NCBI GenBank assembly: GCA_944472135.2
Contig: OX235270.1
Location: 75,215,168 to 75,279,167 of the forward strand
Origin: Trichobilharzia regenti
Lineage: Eukaryota; Platyhelminthes; Trematoda; Strigeidida; Schistosomatidae
Reading direction: 5' to 3'
Length of the DNA stretch: 64,000 nucleotides
The first letter of the stretch is position 1, and every line of letters begins with the position of its first letter. Positions 33,301 to 46,883 of the stretch are shown here, in pieces. Made by a program: the position numbers and the translations under genes. A model generated the notes under the pieces. That model was given only the letters and a program-made list of their open reading frames with translations, was not told where the DNA came from and did no database searches.

Positions 33301-33839
33301 TCAGTGCATTCTCACAGAACTTCTGGCCACTCACTGCTTTGTACGTCAGTGTCGACACTTGGTGGGGGGTCGTGAATTTATCATTTTCACCAAATCGGTG
33401 TTATGTCGTCTAGAGTACATTTCGTGGTTCACCTCAGGTATTTATCACGTAGTTATAGACAGTGGTTGTGTCGTGGGTGTAGTGTCGCGCATCTGCTTCT
33501 TCTCGCAAAATGACGGTGTACATCTTGTGAATCCAGCTTATCTTTAAAAATAAGACACTGGACTTCACTACTACCTTTCAACAACATCTGTGGAATCAAA
33601 AGAGAACCCGCAAAGTGTAGAAGAATACAGAATTCTTTGCAACATTTCCAAATAGAAACCTCGTCCCTATGGCCCTAGAAGTTACCGATGTAACATCTTT
33701 AATACAATTCACGGCCTATGCCACGCAGGAATCTGAGCCACCGCCGGGCTCATTACCATTCACCATTGATAGTGTGGTATAAATAAGAAGGCAAGGTATT
33801 AGACCAATACGCCCATGGTTTGTGAAAAGTGAAAAGTAG

Positions 33840-34690
33840 TGAGACAACTAAGGTGTCCTCTCGGTGTTTCTCCTGCTCTAGATGTCGGCTTGGACCACAT
33901 CAATGTAGATCTAGTTGAAACTTCTTCAAAACCCCATGGATATACCCCATGTGTTTACCTGTTTGGATAGTTATACACGTTGGCTTGAAAAAGTGGAACA
34001 TGTTTCATGAGGAGGTTGGTTACGACTTTTGGTTGCCCATCCTACATAACGACGGATCATGGGTGGCAGAAAGCTAACTATTTTAAGCTGCAACTGCATT
34101 TCCGGGCTGAGAGCTTTTGAGGAAACAATCATCTATTCTTGAGCGATCGGTGTGGCATAACCCTTTCAGCGACGGATAAGTGTTGGAAAGTCATCCGTAA
34201 ACACTACACACTGGATTCAGCCATTAACTTAAGTCTTCCTCGGCATACAGAATTGGTCGAAGTGTAGTGTGGGATGGACTAGTACTTCACTGGTTTATGG
34301 AAGAAACCTACAATTATCAGGTGAGTTTTTTTTCCATCCATTGTTCCATGAGATGTCGCGTATATGTAATTTATCATATTGATGATGCCTGTAAACTGGT
34401 GCCCTCCGTGTACAAAATGAGAATATATTATTATTATTATTACTCACACATCCGTGGGCTATTAACGCGATGCATTTGGTTAGACCTGTTTCCCTCTGCC
34501 TGCGGTCTGAAGATATCATTGTACAACCATGTTTAGATAAGTATTCATGCATCTGTTCGTAAATCCTCAACCATTCAGACCTCCTTATGATAGGCTATTC
34601 AGCAGCGTTCAATTCACAGTTAAATGCTTCGTTTTAGACCGCGTAAAACCGACCTTACTAGAGGATGATTCTCTGAACCTCGATCAAATC
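33840..34690 (+). pseudogene. Decayed Gypsy integrase fragment
   Basis: Broken frames read LDHINVDLVETSSKPHGYT (Asp of the integrase core), VTTFGCPSYITTDHG (second Asp, with His in place of Arg after it) and, near 34620-34680, VLDRVKPTLLEDDSLN, the C-terminal motif also seen as IDRVKPAFL in the Gypsy element at 28265. Stops and gaps interrupt it. No LTRs were found. It is much older than the 15-29 kb element and of a different Gypsy subfamily. Confidence 0.7.
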
Positions 34691-34699
34691 ACTGCATGA

Positions 34700-37145
34700 A
34701 ATCCCACCTTAAGAATGACTACGGCTACTGGAAGAGTTAAGCGGCACCGTGAAGAAAGAAAAATAATTTGTTGGGACACGTGAAGACACGTTTTGGATGG
34801 ATCATTAGGTTCCTGGAATGTCGCCAAACTTCTCTTACAGTAGAAGACGAATAGACCACCTATTTTTAAAAGTAGTCTGTTTTGCTCATGGGACACATTT
34901 CTCCGTTACCTGTGGCTCCCAAGCTGGAAGTATTCTTTATTTTATTTTATGCGTTTATGATTCGAATGGGAATGATTCGCATGGGTCAAATACGTGGACA
35001 TTGTTATTAGTCTAGAACAATTCCTCATACACGTAACCAAGGTTAAGCATATGCATTAATCAAAACAAATCAGAATATACAAAGACCATAAAATGTGAAG
35101 TGGTTGAAATGATGTGCCGAAGATATAAAATTGAAACATGAATGTCATTTGTATTTTGTTTAATATGCTCCACTTTTCTTGTAGCACATTTGAAATGTTT
35201 GCTTGTTTTCACTTTAATCCGCAATGTAAATTTTTAACTCAATGAAGCCATCCTCTTCTGTGAGTTAATTCTTTATATCTATGACTACAGCTCTTTCCAA
35301 ATTTATCATTTAGTTATTTACAATATTGTATTCTTTTTTAACGTTGATTCGGTTTCTCTGCAATTTTAGCAGTGTCTTTACCACCATCAAACAGTTACCG
35401 CCTTGCTTTTTACGTCTATCAGAAAATTTTCACCATGAAATCATAAAATTTTGCTCCCATTGTTTTCCCCCTTCCTTCCTACCTTATCTTTTTCATCCTG
35501 TATCGGATGAATGAGGCGATAAATATAAATTTCTGAGTTGTTTTTCCCTTATAATATGATTTGTTTTTTAATTCATAGATGACTTAGAAACTGTATTGAG
35601 TAATAAATCCCATTTTAAAGCTCAGCTTGTTATTGAATACCTATCTACTTTTGGTCATTTGCCAATGAATAAACACAGGGCAATTAACAGGTCTTTACTG
35701 TAATTTATACGGAGCACAGATTGAAAGAAAATGCGCTTTTGAACTCATTGGAAATTAAAAGATTGAAAGATTTCAGATTTAAAATTTTATCCTTAATTGG
35801 GAATAAAAGTAGTCAATTCATAGTTAATCACCTTATGCACTTAATAACAAAGATTACACGTAAATATATATCAAATAAAATGTTCAGCGAAAGGCTTGTA
35901 TACGTCTATAGTCATGTGTATATTCTGGAGATGAAACAATTACAACCGCCAATTATTTTTTTTAACGTTTTTATCAACGTGTGTAGTGAAGAATAGTTTT
36001 CTTCATCTAGCTGTTCTACCCTTTTTAACCTCTCTAGCTGTCTTTCATACCAAAAGTTTTTCACCTCCATTATTTGAAACATGTTAAATTTTGAGAAAAG
36101 GTACATGCAGATTTGTTTAAAATTCATCCCAATTTTTAGTAGATACATAAAACCCTTAAAAATGGGGGCTTACAGCAAAAACTAAATGGCATTCCTTCAT
36201 ACTTTTTGAGGGTAATCACTGCGAAAGTGCAGTGAATTGAAGTGAATTATGCAAGGAGTGACATCGATTTTATTCTTATCAAACTAATTTTATCGCTTAT
36301 AACCCTTTAAAAAAGGACACGCAAACTCGCTGAAGTAATTATGGAGAAATCGTGTTGAATATTTCGTTACTAATATTCCAAAATTCCACAGTGAAGTAGC
36401 ATATTACTAGCACCTAGAGGTAGTAGCACTTCGAAATCAAAATGTCTGTAACCAAGTCATTAAGTGTTGCCATATTTTTTACGGTTCAGAACTTCCACTA
36501 AACTGAGTATGTTGCCGAAGAAAGCACTATGGAAATGATAGAGAAGGTACTTCATGTTACGAAAGCTAGGTACAGTCACTCTAAAAAATTCTGTTGTTAT
36601 TTTCATTGATTCTGATACATGCAAATAAGTAGAAATCAATTTTCCAGGGGTTATTCTAGCAATTTATTTCACTCAAGTAAATTAAGAACACCGAGAAAAC
36701 TTAGTTTTGCGGTTTCAGAGCACCGATGAAATGCAGGTGTGCATGCATTTAGAATGACCCAAGGAAGTCACTTATGATTTTCTTTGACTCTTGGAAAAAA
36801 TTAACTTTAAGGTAAACAGATTGCTTTTCTACGTAAATCTAATGGTATTTGGTGAGTTAAAACCACTAAAAAAGAGCAGTGATGTAGTATATTTAAGATA
36901 CTGATCAAAAGGGTTGAGCTAGTTTCTTGGCAAATGGACTACCGTGACCTCATACTGAAGCATAGTTTGTACGTTTATAATAATGCAAAATGTTACAATT
37001 GATACTGAATCAATTTTGCAGACTATCTATCTGTTTGTTCTGAAATAGTTAAGAGCATTACGTTTGTACTAAAGAAGTTTTGACGAAGTTACCATACTTA
37101 AAATGTCGACATAATTCATTAGAATTTCATCAAGATTTTGATATA
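34700..37145. other. Unassigned AT-rich DNA
   Basis: No supported feature. Short open frames at 35326-35514, 35721-35996 and 35912-36148 have no motif. Confidence 0.45.
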
Positions 37146-37149
37146 ACAA

Positions 37150-39295
37150 CTGCCCTCATCCGAACTGATTGACGCAAGAAGACTGATTCCAGCGACCTCC
37201 GATTATGATGAGGAGCCAAAGCTACTGAAACGAAAACTTACAAAACGTCTTTGCAACGACCATGAACAGGGAGAAAGAGATGGAAAAGGCATCGGCGATT
37301 GGTAACACCAGACAACTATTTAGGCTTATCATGGAAACAGGTGATAAAAGGCAAACGATAAGTGAAACAATCTCGGAGAAAAATGGCGCCATAATTAGCT
37401 CCCAGGATAGACTACTGGAACACAGGAAAGAACACTTTGAGGAACAGTTTAAATGGCCTACAACCACGCTCAACCTGCCGAACATCCAACACCTCCCTGA
37501 ATGGGATATAGACACAGGTCCTCCGTCCCTAACTGAGGTTACTAAAGCTGTCATCAATCTGAAACTAGGCAAAGCAGCGGGACCTGATGGAATGACACCA
37601 GAGGTATTAAAGGACGGTGGAGACAGTTTACTATCTGCATTAACTGAGGTAGTAGGGAGCGTCGGGGAATCAGAAGAAGTCCCATCAGGTTGGTGTAAGT
37701 CACTGATTATCCCGATATAGAAGGAGGATGACAAGTCTTCCTGTGATAATCACAGAGGGATTAGCTTGACTAATATAGTATCTAAAGTCCTAGGCCCAAT
37801 AATCATACGTAGACTGAGTGGTACTCGGGAGGCTCAAACACGAGAGAACCAGGCAGGCTTTATACCAGGAAGAGGGTGAATTTATCATATCTTCACCCTT
37901 CGACAGGTTCTAGAACATAGGCATTCTTACCGGCGTCCGACAATCGTCATATTTCTTGACCTAAAGGTGGCATTTGATTATGTCAACCGAGAGGCACTCT
38001 GGCGATGCTAGGCTGTAAAGGGAATCCCGAGAAAATACACTGCACTGATCAAATCACTCTACTTGAACTCATGCAGCCAGGTGAGGGCTTATGGCAAGTT
38101 GTCACCTGATGTGGTGATGACTAGTGGTGTCCGTCAAAGATGCCCATTATCCCCTTTTCTATTCAACTTCATCATAGATGTACTAATGGACTTAACCCTA
38201 ACTCACTTCAGCGACTCAGGGATTGACTTGCTACCAGGGAATAATCTCCTTGACTTAGAACATGCAGACGATATAGTCATACTAGGCGAGGACGCTGACA
38301 AAATGCAGAGTCTTCTGAACACCTTGATCTGCAATCTACGGATGTTTGGCATGCGATTCTCTCCCGTCAAATGTAAGATGATGTTACACGACTGGACTAC
38401 ACTGACTCCTAGTTTAGAAATAGGGAGTGAATTCGTAGAGCACGTTGATTGCTTCACTTATTTTGGGAAGTACCATCAGCCCCAGCGGGTTGATCTTTGA
38501 CGAAATCTCAGCACGGATACAGCGGGCTAGTTTCTCATATTCCAGTTTACACCGTCTCTCGCGTAGACGTAATATTCGGCTGGCTATCGACCAAAGGACG
38601 TGCATACTGCTCAGCAGTCCGCTCCATCTGACCTCTATGGCTGTGAGATGCGGCCATTGAGAGTGGAAGACATAAAAAATTAGCTGTCTTTGATCGTAGG
38701 TGCCTGCGTTCTATCTCCCGTGTGAAGTGGTATAATAAGGTAAGCAATATTGAGGTTAGGCGTCGAGTGCTAGATAAGGAGGGGAAATCAATCGATGAGG
38801 CTATAAAATTACGTCAACTGAGATGGTTAGAACATGTATTACGTATTCCTAGTCATCGCCTTCCTCGACGGGCAATGTTAGTTGACATAGGGGCAGGCTG
38901 GTAAAGAGCTAGCGGTGGTCAAAACAAAGCATGGCACCAGTCAGTGAAATCCACAACAGTTAGTTTGAGCCACTTAGGGAGGTGCAGACTTTCTGGTTGG
39001 GGTCCTCGGGTCGGTAAAAACCAATGGTTGGAAACAATTGGTGACATGGCTCAGAATCGTTCTCAATGGCTGGCGGAGATGCATCCACTGCTTGTGACTT
39101 ATGATATCCAATGAAACTATATTGTTCTTCGTTATTAATATTCTTTTATCTCACACCACTGTTTACTTTCTCTACCATGCATTTCTTCTACTTTCTTCTG
39201 TTGCTTTGTGTGGTACATGGAGTGTGGTGACTTGAACTTTGCACATCTGTGCAAAGTTCTGTGTGGAAAACAGATAGGCAGACAGACATATAACA
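37150..39295 (+). pseudogene. Non-LTR LINE (second RTE-like family), 5'-truncated and broken
   Basis: The reading starts in the linker upstream of the reverse transcriptase: EPKLLKRKLTKRL, then in another frame LGKAAGPDGMTPEVLKDGG and VPSGWCKSLIIPI. After stops come DNHRGISLTNIVSKVLG, FLDLKVAFDYVN (motif A region, Val for Ala), TSGVRQRCPLSPFLFNFIID (motif B region, Arg for Gly in RQG) and LEHADDIVILGED (HADD for the usual FADD). A C-terminal part reads LRWLEHVLRIPSHRLPRRA. The 3' non-coding region reaches about 39295. At least four frame breaks or stops make it dead. Its reverse transcriptase differs clearly from the RTE copy at 50 kb. The fossil copies at 18.8 and 20.9 kb belong to this family. 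Confidence 0.85.
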
Positions 39296-39734
39296 GCTGC
39301 CACTTTATATATGTGTTAAATAATGATTTTCATTGTGAGATATTAAAGTCAAAACTTAAAACTGTTTTCTGTAATTGTCGCTGTTTGTATGTGGCCTCTG
39401 CGACAGTATGCTTCTCTGATTCGTTGTTTCAGACTGTATATTCGATATCATGTCTTCACTGCTACCTGTAAAACTGCTATATATCCATGAAATAGAGCGT
39501 TTCATAAATTCTGCAACACGTTACTCCCCTGTATATACATATATAACACTCCAGCAATAGTTTTCTAATTAAGCAATAATCTGTAAATTCAGCAATAAAT
39601 AAATGCATTCCGACGGCACTAAAATGGGTTTATTTTTAATGATCTTAATTTCTTTTACTGAATAGTTAAACTATTTGTTTTCTTCCCACGGCACTTGATG
39701 AAATCTAGTTTATTTAACATTGAGGGTTGCTGAT

Positions 39735-39910
39735 TCTTTACCCCTAAAACCTATTATTGGGCAGGAGGCCTTCAACCTGAGCCTCATGCTTACTAGTACT
39801 CGTTAGCACGGCGTATCCTCCAACTCGAGTAAAGTTATCTCCCTTGGGAGATTTAAACTCACATCATCCACTGTCGCAGTTAAACGCATTGCAGCTGAGT
39901 CATTCGAGTT
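39735..39910 (-). mobile_element. Possible decayed tRNA-derived SINE
   Basis: On the minus strand, tgactcagctgcaatgcg resembles a box A and gagtttaaatctc a degraded box B about 35 bases later, followed by a non-tRNA body. No target duplication or second copy supports it. Confidence 0.35.
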
Positions 39911-41755
39911 AACGAAAACATTATCACTGAGGTACATCTTGTGCATTTTTATTTTCTACTTCTAAAATTCTTAGCTAGCTACACCATTAATCTTTCCTTT
40001 AAAAAGCCTGATCAGAATAAAGTTTCACTGAGGAGTCTGACTAATATTTTAAAGTGCTTTTTAATTGTTCACCCATTAAGGTTTACTGTCAGATAATTAT
40101 CTATGGAAGGATCATTTTGTCTTCTGTAAAGCACATTAATCGGTACCTTTGGTCAAAAGTGGATTGAATCGAAACCCCTATCAAGCGTAAAGGAAGCTTG
40201 ATAAAAGTATTGATGCCTGTTTACCATCTCTCAGATACACATAATAAAGCTTTTTGTATAGCATGTAGTCTTATTTCTTCCATCAAGACACTGCAGTAGA
40301 ATGCACTCATTCTCCCGTTTATACATGGAAATCAGAATTTTTGAGACCAATATGTCAAGCCTTAACTTTTAAATGATACAAGTCATGATACAGCTCCACT
40401 TGCCACCATCTGTAACACTTGTTATTAGTGAGTAATTAGTTAACATTGAAAGCTGTGGATTTTATCCACAGAATCGAAATACTACTGTTCAAAACTGTCT
40501 GAGCTAAGCTTTTCTGACCATCAGTACTTATGTTACCTCAAACCACCCAAAGTGAAAATTGCCACACTACACTGTAATTAACGAGTAGTGGCCTTTGTAT
40601 CAAGTCAAGATACAACTAATAAAGCCATTCCGGTGTCAATACAAACTGCAAACTCAAAATTCAAAGGAATTATACTAAAACAACTTAAAAAGTTTAGATA
40701 AAGGTATACGTTCTACGTGATAAGTATTTTACTTCTTAGGGAAAATACCGATTAGAAGTGTGCAAGGCTATTAACAACTAGAAGCACCAATCCAAAAATT
40801 AAGTCAGTTAAAAAAACACATTGATGAGAACAATGACATGTTCGAAGAGCATGAAATGGGATAGCACAGTCTAAAGGAAAACTACAAACCATAAATATTA
40901 GGTTGTGAAACAGGTTGAATTCACCATGGAGAATCGTTTACTATGAGTGATAAGTGATAGCAAATAAGTTAGTAGAAATAATTAATCTGTAGAAATTCTC
41001 AATGAAGTTAACAAAAGATTTTCAAGTAAAATTAAGTAAGTTTTTTCATAGTTTTTAAAATGATTCATAATTATCACTTGACAGCATTTCGTCTGTAGTG
41101 TGAACTATGAATCGTATGGTGTCCTGAAACACGCAATAGAGTGTTTAGTGAAGTATACATTCATCTATGTCTTTAATTTACTGTATTTTGTACGAAATTA
41201 TCATGTCTGGTATTTAAAATTTCACAATAATATTTGTTCAGGCCAATCCATACACAACAGCAAGAATATGCGGTGGGAAGGTAGATTCAAATACAGGCAG
41301 TCTGTTCAAAAGTGTAGAAGAAACTAGTGTTAGAAGGAGCCTGTTATTAGTTGATTTTGTTTGTTTATTAAGCTATTCAGCCGGATGTATAAGCTGAATT
41401 AGTAACCATGAGTGACTTAAGTTATATACAAAATAATTGGAATTAGTTTTAGAATTCCCCAGTTTATAAGCGAAAGCCACTAAGGAGGCAGAGGACCTCA
41501 CTTATGTTGTGAGGCATATACAAGCTGTATTCCCTTTCAATTTATTCTTCGTTCCTAGGATTTTCTATGAAAATGGGAAGCCATTCTCGTAGACATACGT
41601 AGGATTTCACCCTAAATTTTCCCATAGGAAAGATTTATATGGCTGTTCCTCAGTACATTTCACCCTGCCTTGTTAATTGTATTGGAATTCTCTAGGTTGA
41701 AGTATAAAAGAATTCCGGCTGAAATATTCTTTCCGACGAAAGTATTCATAGTTTC

Positions 41756-41868
41756 ACAGCTTGACTCCGCGCAGGGTTTTTGATACAAGTATGGAATTTT
41801 AAGCATGTGATATCGGTAAACCAAATTTAGCAGGCCGACCATTGATATCAGGTGTCTGCCAGAGTATA
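41756..41868 (-). mobile_element. SINE-B fragment
   Basis: The minus-strand body with gatatcacatgcttaaaattc and ggtcggcctg matches the SINE-B copies at 54-56 kb. The tRNA-like head is missing. Confidence 0.65.
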
Positions 41869-43388
41869 AAATGCAAGGGAACTAACAGTCTTGGAAGTCA
41901 GATTTTTATTTAGAGAAGAGTGGCATTAAAGTGAGGGTGATTTCAAATCAGTAAAAAACAACTAGATATGGAAAGAAAAAATGTAGACGTTTTCTAAGCC
42001 ACTATCCAAGACTATGGTGGACATGAGAGATGGAAAGTTGCTTTATCATCACCGTTATTTTTTCTCGTAAATGACAAAGACTGAAAGTACACCATTCCCA
42101 ATAATTTTTTTCTCACTTCGTATGCGAATTCAGACTGTGGATCAGCTGAGGCGTTGTGACTTATGTTTACACAACGTTCGGCTAAGTGGCACCACTTTGT
42201 AACGAAGGCAAACTATTATCTCTTAACCATTTTAAAAGGGATCTGGAAGTCTGTCTTCAGCTTTGCTAAGAAAACATCCCTTTCGAGAATAATGTAAAGA
42301 AAGCCTTCTTTGAGGCATTACTAATTTCTCTCCTTCGAACTGTCTGAGGTAAATTAAGCCTCAAAGTTTCGATGTCTGTGTATTCGTAAAATAAAAAAGA
42401 AAGTGTTTAATGTAAAGTTTATATGGTTTTACAAATATTTTGTGATTTACAGCTGTTTTCATTTTACAATGCTTCTTTGACAATTTATGGCAAATGCAGT
42501 GACATCATAGCACAGGTACATGCAGTTCATTAGCAAAAATAAACGTGAGTATAAATAAGTCACCGGTATTTGCAAAAAAATTAAACAGCGCTGGGATTGC
42601 ACATTATTATTTATTACTACTATTGGAACACTCTAGTTTGCTCGTTGTAGTCATTTCTTTTAGTGCCTTTTCCAATGTTAACGTAAGAGTAAGGAAAGTA
42701 GGTTTAGTAAAAGTATATAGACAAGTACAAAAGTGAATAAGTTTTCCATTAATTGAGCCCAATTCATTATGATGATAACCTAGGGGACGATTGTAAAACA
42801 TAAGAAAAAAATGTTACTAGCATCGAATAAAAATTATGAGAATTGAAAATTGTGCTGTATAATCGCATGTCTATATCCCAACTTGCATAGTGAGTTCTTA
42901 CAGTATAATATAATGAATAGAGTGTAACTTAGGCGTTGAAAATAGAAAAAAAGGTTCTGGTAGCATCAAACACCCTTTGTTAAAATAAGAAATTCTTTTC
43001 CACATTATATCGATTTTTCAACAGAATACAACATGTCATTATTATCAAATATAAAGAAGGCCTACTCATCGACAGTATTGAGTGTGGAAAACAGTAATCA
43101 CAAGTTCAGTGGTAATATAGTCAGCCTTTGACTACTTTTCATTTATTTTCATATTCAGATTAAATTTCATTACCGACCCCATAAACCCAAAGTTTGAAAA
43201 TACTTTAATATTTATTTCTACTGGCTCTATAACAGATACATTGTATGTGCTTGTTGTAATATTGTAAAATAAGCCAGTTAATGGCACTGGTTTTTCTTAT
43301 CTTTCAAATTTAAATGAATTTCTGAAATTCTTTTGTACTTCAACTGTCTGACACAGTGAAAGGAAATAGAAGTATGTAAAATAAGTGG

Positions 43389-43389
<1 letters not shown>

Positions 43390-43429
<40 letters not shown>
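43390..43429. repeat. (TA)n microsatellite
   Basis: About 40 bp of TA dinucleotides. Confidence 0.95.
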
Positions 43430-43431
<2 letters not shown>

Positions 43432-45498
43432 CTGAAGTTCCGTCTTTGGTGGCTGTTATTCTAAGAGCTCAATATTCTAAAACTCTTAATCTCTTCTCTA
43501 TTATTGATTTCACTCTTTGTTAAATAATTTGAAATGCTGGTTTTTTGTTATTTTGAACTTTATGGTGATTTTTTCATATGTGGAATATTTAAAAGATAGT
43601 TTTTTTTATTAACCAGTGGTGATATACATACATATATCTGTACATAATAATATCTTGTTGGTAATGAAAATTACTCCTTGAAACTTTCACAATGACAGTA
43701 AGTATATTTTAGCATCATAGGGACTAAATGACTTATTTATACATTCATTTTATATGCGTTTTGATGAAGATTTAATCTACTATTTTCATAAAATTAGGCA
43801 CAGAAAGGAACGTAGATAGGGAAATTATGTTCATAAAACTCTCAGAGAGTCAAAAGTAGGTAATTTCAAAGTTTCTTCAGCAAATCGATCCTGAAGAAAG
43901 TGGAATCATATCTGGAATCTCGTCTTTGAATCTGACTGAGATTTTTTACTGACAGAACAATCTATAAACGTTTTCTTTACTAAATTTTGTTTTATGAAAT
44001 TCGGTTAGTTGGGAAACTTTATCGTGTTTGTGTGTGTATAAGTAAACAGCTTGCCGACAACTAGGTGTAATTCTGTTATTATTATTATTATCATCTGTAT
44101 TAATTACTACTGTTTCAGTACAAAACATACCGCCACTGCAATATTAAACAATGTCCTGTTTTTCAGTATACAGTGCTTTAAAGACTTTTGTCAAAATTTT
44201 GTTAACTGCATTTCCAGCTGTCTTTTCCTTGGTTACTGTTCTTCATTTTTAACGCAACCTGATGTCTGAAATTCGATAAATACATAAATAAATAGAGCTT
44301 CGCCTGATTAACTGATTTTATAAACTTGAGTAATTAATTCAAAAGATTGATTGTATCTGCTTTGATGTATATTTTTGTTTTTTTAAATAGCATGTACACT
44401 TCTTTTATGTTCAGGTGAAACACTTGTCACAATTGCTTAGTATGGACAATTTGTTGATTTACAAAGTTGATGGCAGTTAGAAATGTTTACTTTTGTATTG
44501 TTTAGAGAAAGCATTACTTGTAGTTTTGTTTTAATTATAGATTAGTGAATGCGAATATGCTGTCTTCGTAATGATAGTTATATGCCTACGTATGTTTCAG
44601 GAGTAGTTATCACTAATTTCGAAGTTAATAACTTTTTTAGTGAACACTTTACTTATCTTAGTTATCCCTTTGTCTTTTCTTTAATTTGTGTTTCTGAGGT
44701 ATATAGAAATACACAAATCTTAGTTCTTTTAGTCAATGTGAACTTCATATCAAAACGACCATAGAGGTTAATCTGATTAATCATTTATGGTACATGAGGC
44801 TGGGTGACAGATCAAAGTGTGACTTTGCATAGAAGTGAACCAGCCTCAGTTTTGATAGTCTAAAGTAGAAAGTGGAGAAACCGAACACAAGCAGAATGGT
44901 ACTAAAATGGAAAGTATATATGTATATAGGGCTTGGTGATCACAGAACCTTAGTATGAAGTTAATCAAATTTTTTTTTCAACTATCAATTCCTACTGTTG
45001 GTTTAGTAGGAGGGAGGGGCAGAAAGTATTTATTTGCAGCGTGAGGGCGTTTAAATCCATTAATTTGTCTTACGCTACTTTCTTGCAAACTTCATTGGTC
45101 ATCAAGTCACTAGGAAAACTGCAAACAGTTGTCATTTGTACGTGGCGCATAAAGATATGAACAGTCTGTTAGACTGAATATCTTAACAATAAAACTGTAA
45201 TTGTAAACACATGCTGAAATATTGTTAAATATCTAATTACTTTGAGCTAATGGTCACATTGTTGCACTTAAACAAAACATTCACGAAACATTACCGAAGA
45301 TTAATTGAAATAAAAGTTTATAAACGCCTCAGAGAGTAATTTTTATAGTATATTAGTACAGAAAAGCATTAATGTAATCTTGCAAAATAGTTATGGATGG
45401 AATTCTCAACAGTTTTACTGCGTTGTGTTGCTTAAAAACCTCACCTTTCTGTATTGAATAGGCATTTAAATTCATCATTTCTATAATACAATTAACAG

Positions 45499-45748
45499 AT
45501 ATCAGCCAATGCAGACGGTATAAAGACTACAGAAAAACATCAAGGATGGTTGAAAAAACTTGGTGGGAAACTGAAGATCTGGAAAGAAAGATATTATGTT
45601 TTGACAGATACCCACCTTTGCTATTTTACTGGGACTGACAGAAAAAAGCTTTTGGGTGAATTCGCTTTAAGCGGTGCAAAAATAGAATCTGATCCTGGTG
45701 ATGTGGAACACAATGGGGATAAATCGTGTTTATTACTTCTAAAGATCA
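45499..45748 (+). CDS. PH-RhoGAP gene (ARHGAP22/24/25-like), PH domain exon
   Basis: This exon encodes most of a PH domain: HQGWLKKLGGKLKIWKERYY, then LCYFTGTDRKKLLGEF and SCLLLLKI. The pattern GWL+K.G...K.W..R+..L....L.YF matches the PH domain of the ARHGAP22/24/25 family. It is bounded by an acag acceptor before 45499 and a GTAAGT donor at 45749, leaving phase 1; the next exon starts in phase 1. The acceptor choice is likely but not certain, since other AGs lie a few bases downstream. PH domains bind membrane phosphoinositides and place the GAP at membranes. The Met at 45550 is not claimed as the start, because the open frame continues upstream to the acceptor. Confidence 0.88.
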
Positions 45749-45944
45749 GTAAGTTTCCCAATGATATTTTTGACAAAGCTTTTGGCTTGGTAATATACAA
45801 ATCAGCAATATAACACCGTCACACACTGCTGTTCTTAGTCCTACGTCACAAAATGTTGCTATTTTAACTGATATCATCATCAAAGCTATTCAAAATAATT
45901 TCAAAAGTAAAATATATTAATTAATGTTTAGGAACTGTTTGCTA

Positions 45945-46177
45945 GGAGTCGGTGGCACAGAGGTTAGGGCGCTCACCGACCATGCACATAGTTCGGGGTT
46001 CGATCCCCGGCCACGGACGCACTCCTTTACCTCGCTAAGCTAGAAATAATGCTGGTAAAGAGGGAAGGTCGGGCATGAGGCTAGTGACCCCATCCTGTAA
46101 AAATAAACACCGCTCAGAAACTTCAAGCCACTAGCTTGAAGCCCTATGTTCCACTAGGAACGTCAAGGAATTAAAAA
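45945..46177 (+). mobile_element. tRNA-derived SINE (family A), complete, in intron
   Basis: The head carries GGCACAGAGGTTAGGGCGC (box A-like) and GGGGTTCGATCCCCGG (box B-like). The body and 3' end match the copy at 5302-5536, with ctagcttgaagccctatg, ttccactaggaac and an A tail. A 12-bp duplication, aactgtttgcta, flanks it at 45933-45944 and 46178-46189. It lies in the first intron seen of the PH-RhoGAP gene, in sense orientation. Confidence 0.93.
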
Positions 46178-46739
46178 AACTGTTTGCTAAGAACTTTGTT
46201 GAGAGAGGGTAGATTACTAACCTCCTGCATATCTGTGCACTACAAAACAGGTTATTTTCCCTCCTTCTTTCGTCTTTCACTTGACAAATTTAGCTGATTG
46301 AAGTTCCTCGTTACGGGGCATCTTCAACTATGTGTGACCATAGATTTAAGTGACACATCCCTGAATGAAAAACTAGCCATCGTATTCAGGGAGGAAGGAA
46401 TGAAGTAAATTTTACTAGTAAATAGCTATTGATGCACAGTGTGATGCGAAAGTGGACAGAAGGCCAGATATAACGGTCTAACTTCTGTATTTATACTGAA
46501 AATAGATATTTTGTGTAGTGTCATTAAGGCACTGATCTCGGTTTTTGACTCAGTAAGGAATTTAAGTATGATGAAAATACCTAATAGAGCTGAGGCTTAT
46601 GTTTTAGGTCGCTGTCATATACATTAGCTGAACGATTATTCTTTTTTATGGTTTTATAATTGTTACAGATGCTTACCTCAAAGCTAAACTATTTCATTCT
46701 CGTTTTCTTTGTAAAAATGTAAAATTAATTTTACAAAAG

Positions 46740-46883
46740 ATGGAAATTCATCGTTGTTGCCAACTGGTCAACAGTTACACAGTCAAGATCAACAACAGAT
46801 CATACTTTGTGCACCTAGTCCACGTGAAAGAAAAGTATGGTTAAGGGCGATAAGAAAAGTGCTTTACTTACAACAAGGTGGTG
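46740..46883 (+). CDS. PH-RhoGAP gene, end of PH domain exon
   Basis: 144 bases, entering and leaving in phase 1, between a caaaag acceptor and a GTAAGC donor. The translation ends PSPRERKVWLRAIRKVLYLQ, matching the closing helix of the PH domain (W..+IR+V), where mammalian ARHGAP24 relatives have WVKSIRRVIW. The middle is a Gln-rich loop (TGQQLHSQDQQQ). The short linker QQGGGALFG leads straight into the RhoGAP exon, as in the family. Confidence 0.88.

Larger units (their letters stand above)
39296..45498. other. Unassigned DNA upstream of first PH-RhoGAP exon seen
   Basis: Apart from short SINE-like pieces and a (TA)n tract, listed separately, I see no gene. The first exons and promoter of the PH-RhoGAP gene could lie here or to the left, but no sequence signal lets me place them. 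Confidence 0.4.

Noticed and set aside
37222..37734. Minus-strand gene of 170 codons
   Set aside because: It is the antisense of the LINE frame at 37262-37720, which has clear reverse-transcriptase-linked motifs on the + strand.
45550..45552. Start codon of the PH-RhoGAP gene
   Set aside because: The frame stays open upstream to a good splice acceptor, and the PH domain begins before this Met (HQGWL).
45945..46025. tRNA gene on the + strand, from clear box A and box B sequences
   Set aside because: The tRNA-like part continues into a fixed non-tRNA body and A tail, is flanked by a 12-bp target duplication, and recurs at 5302-5536. It is a SINE head.
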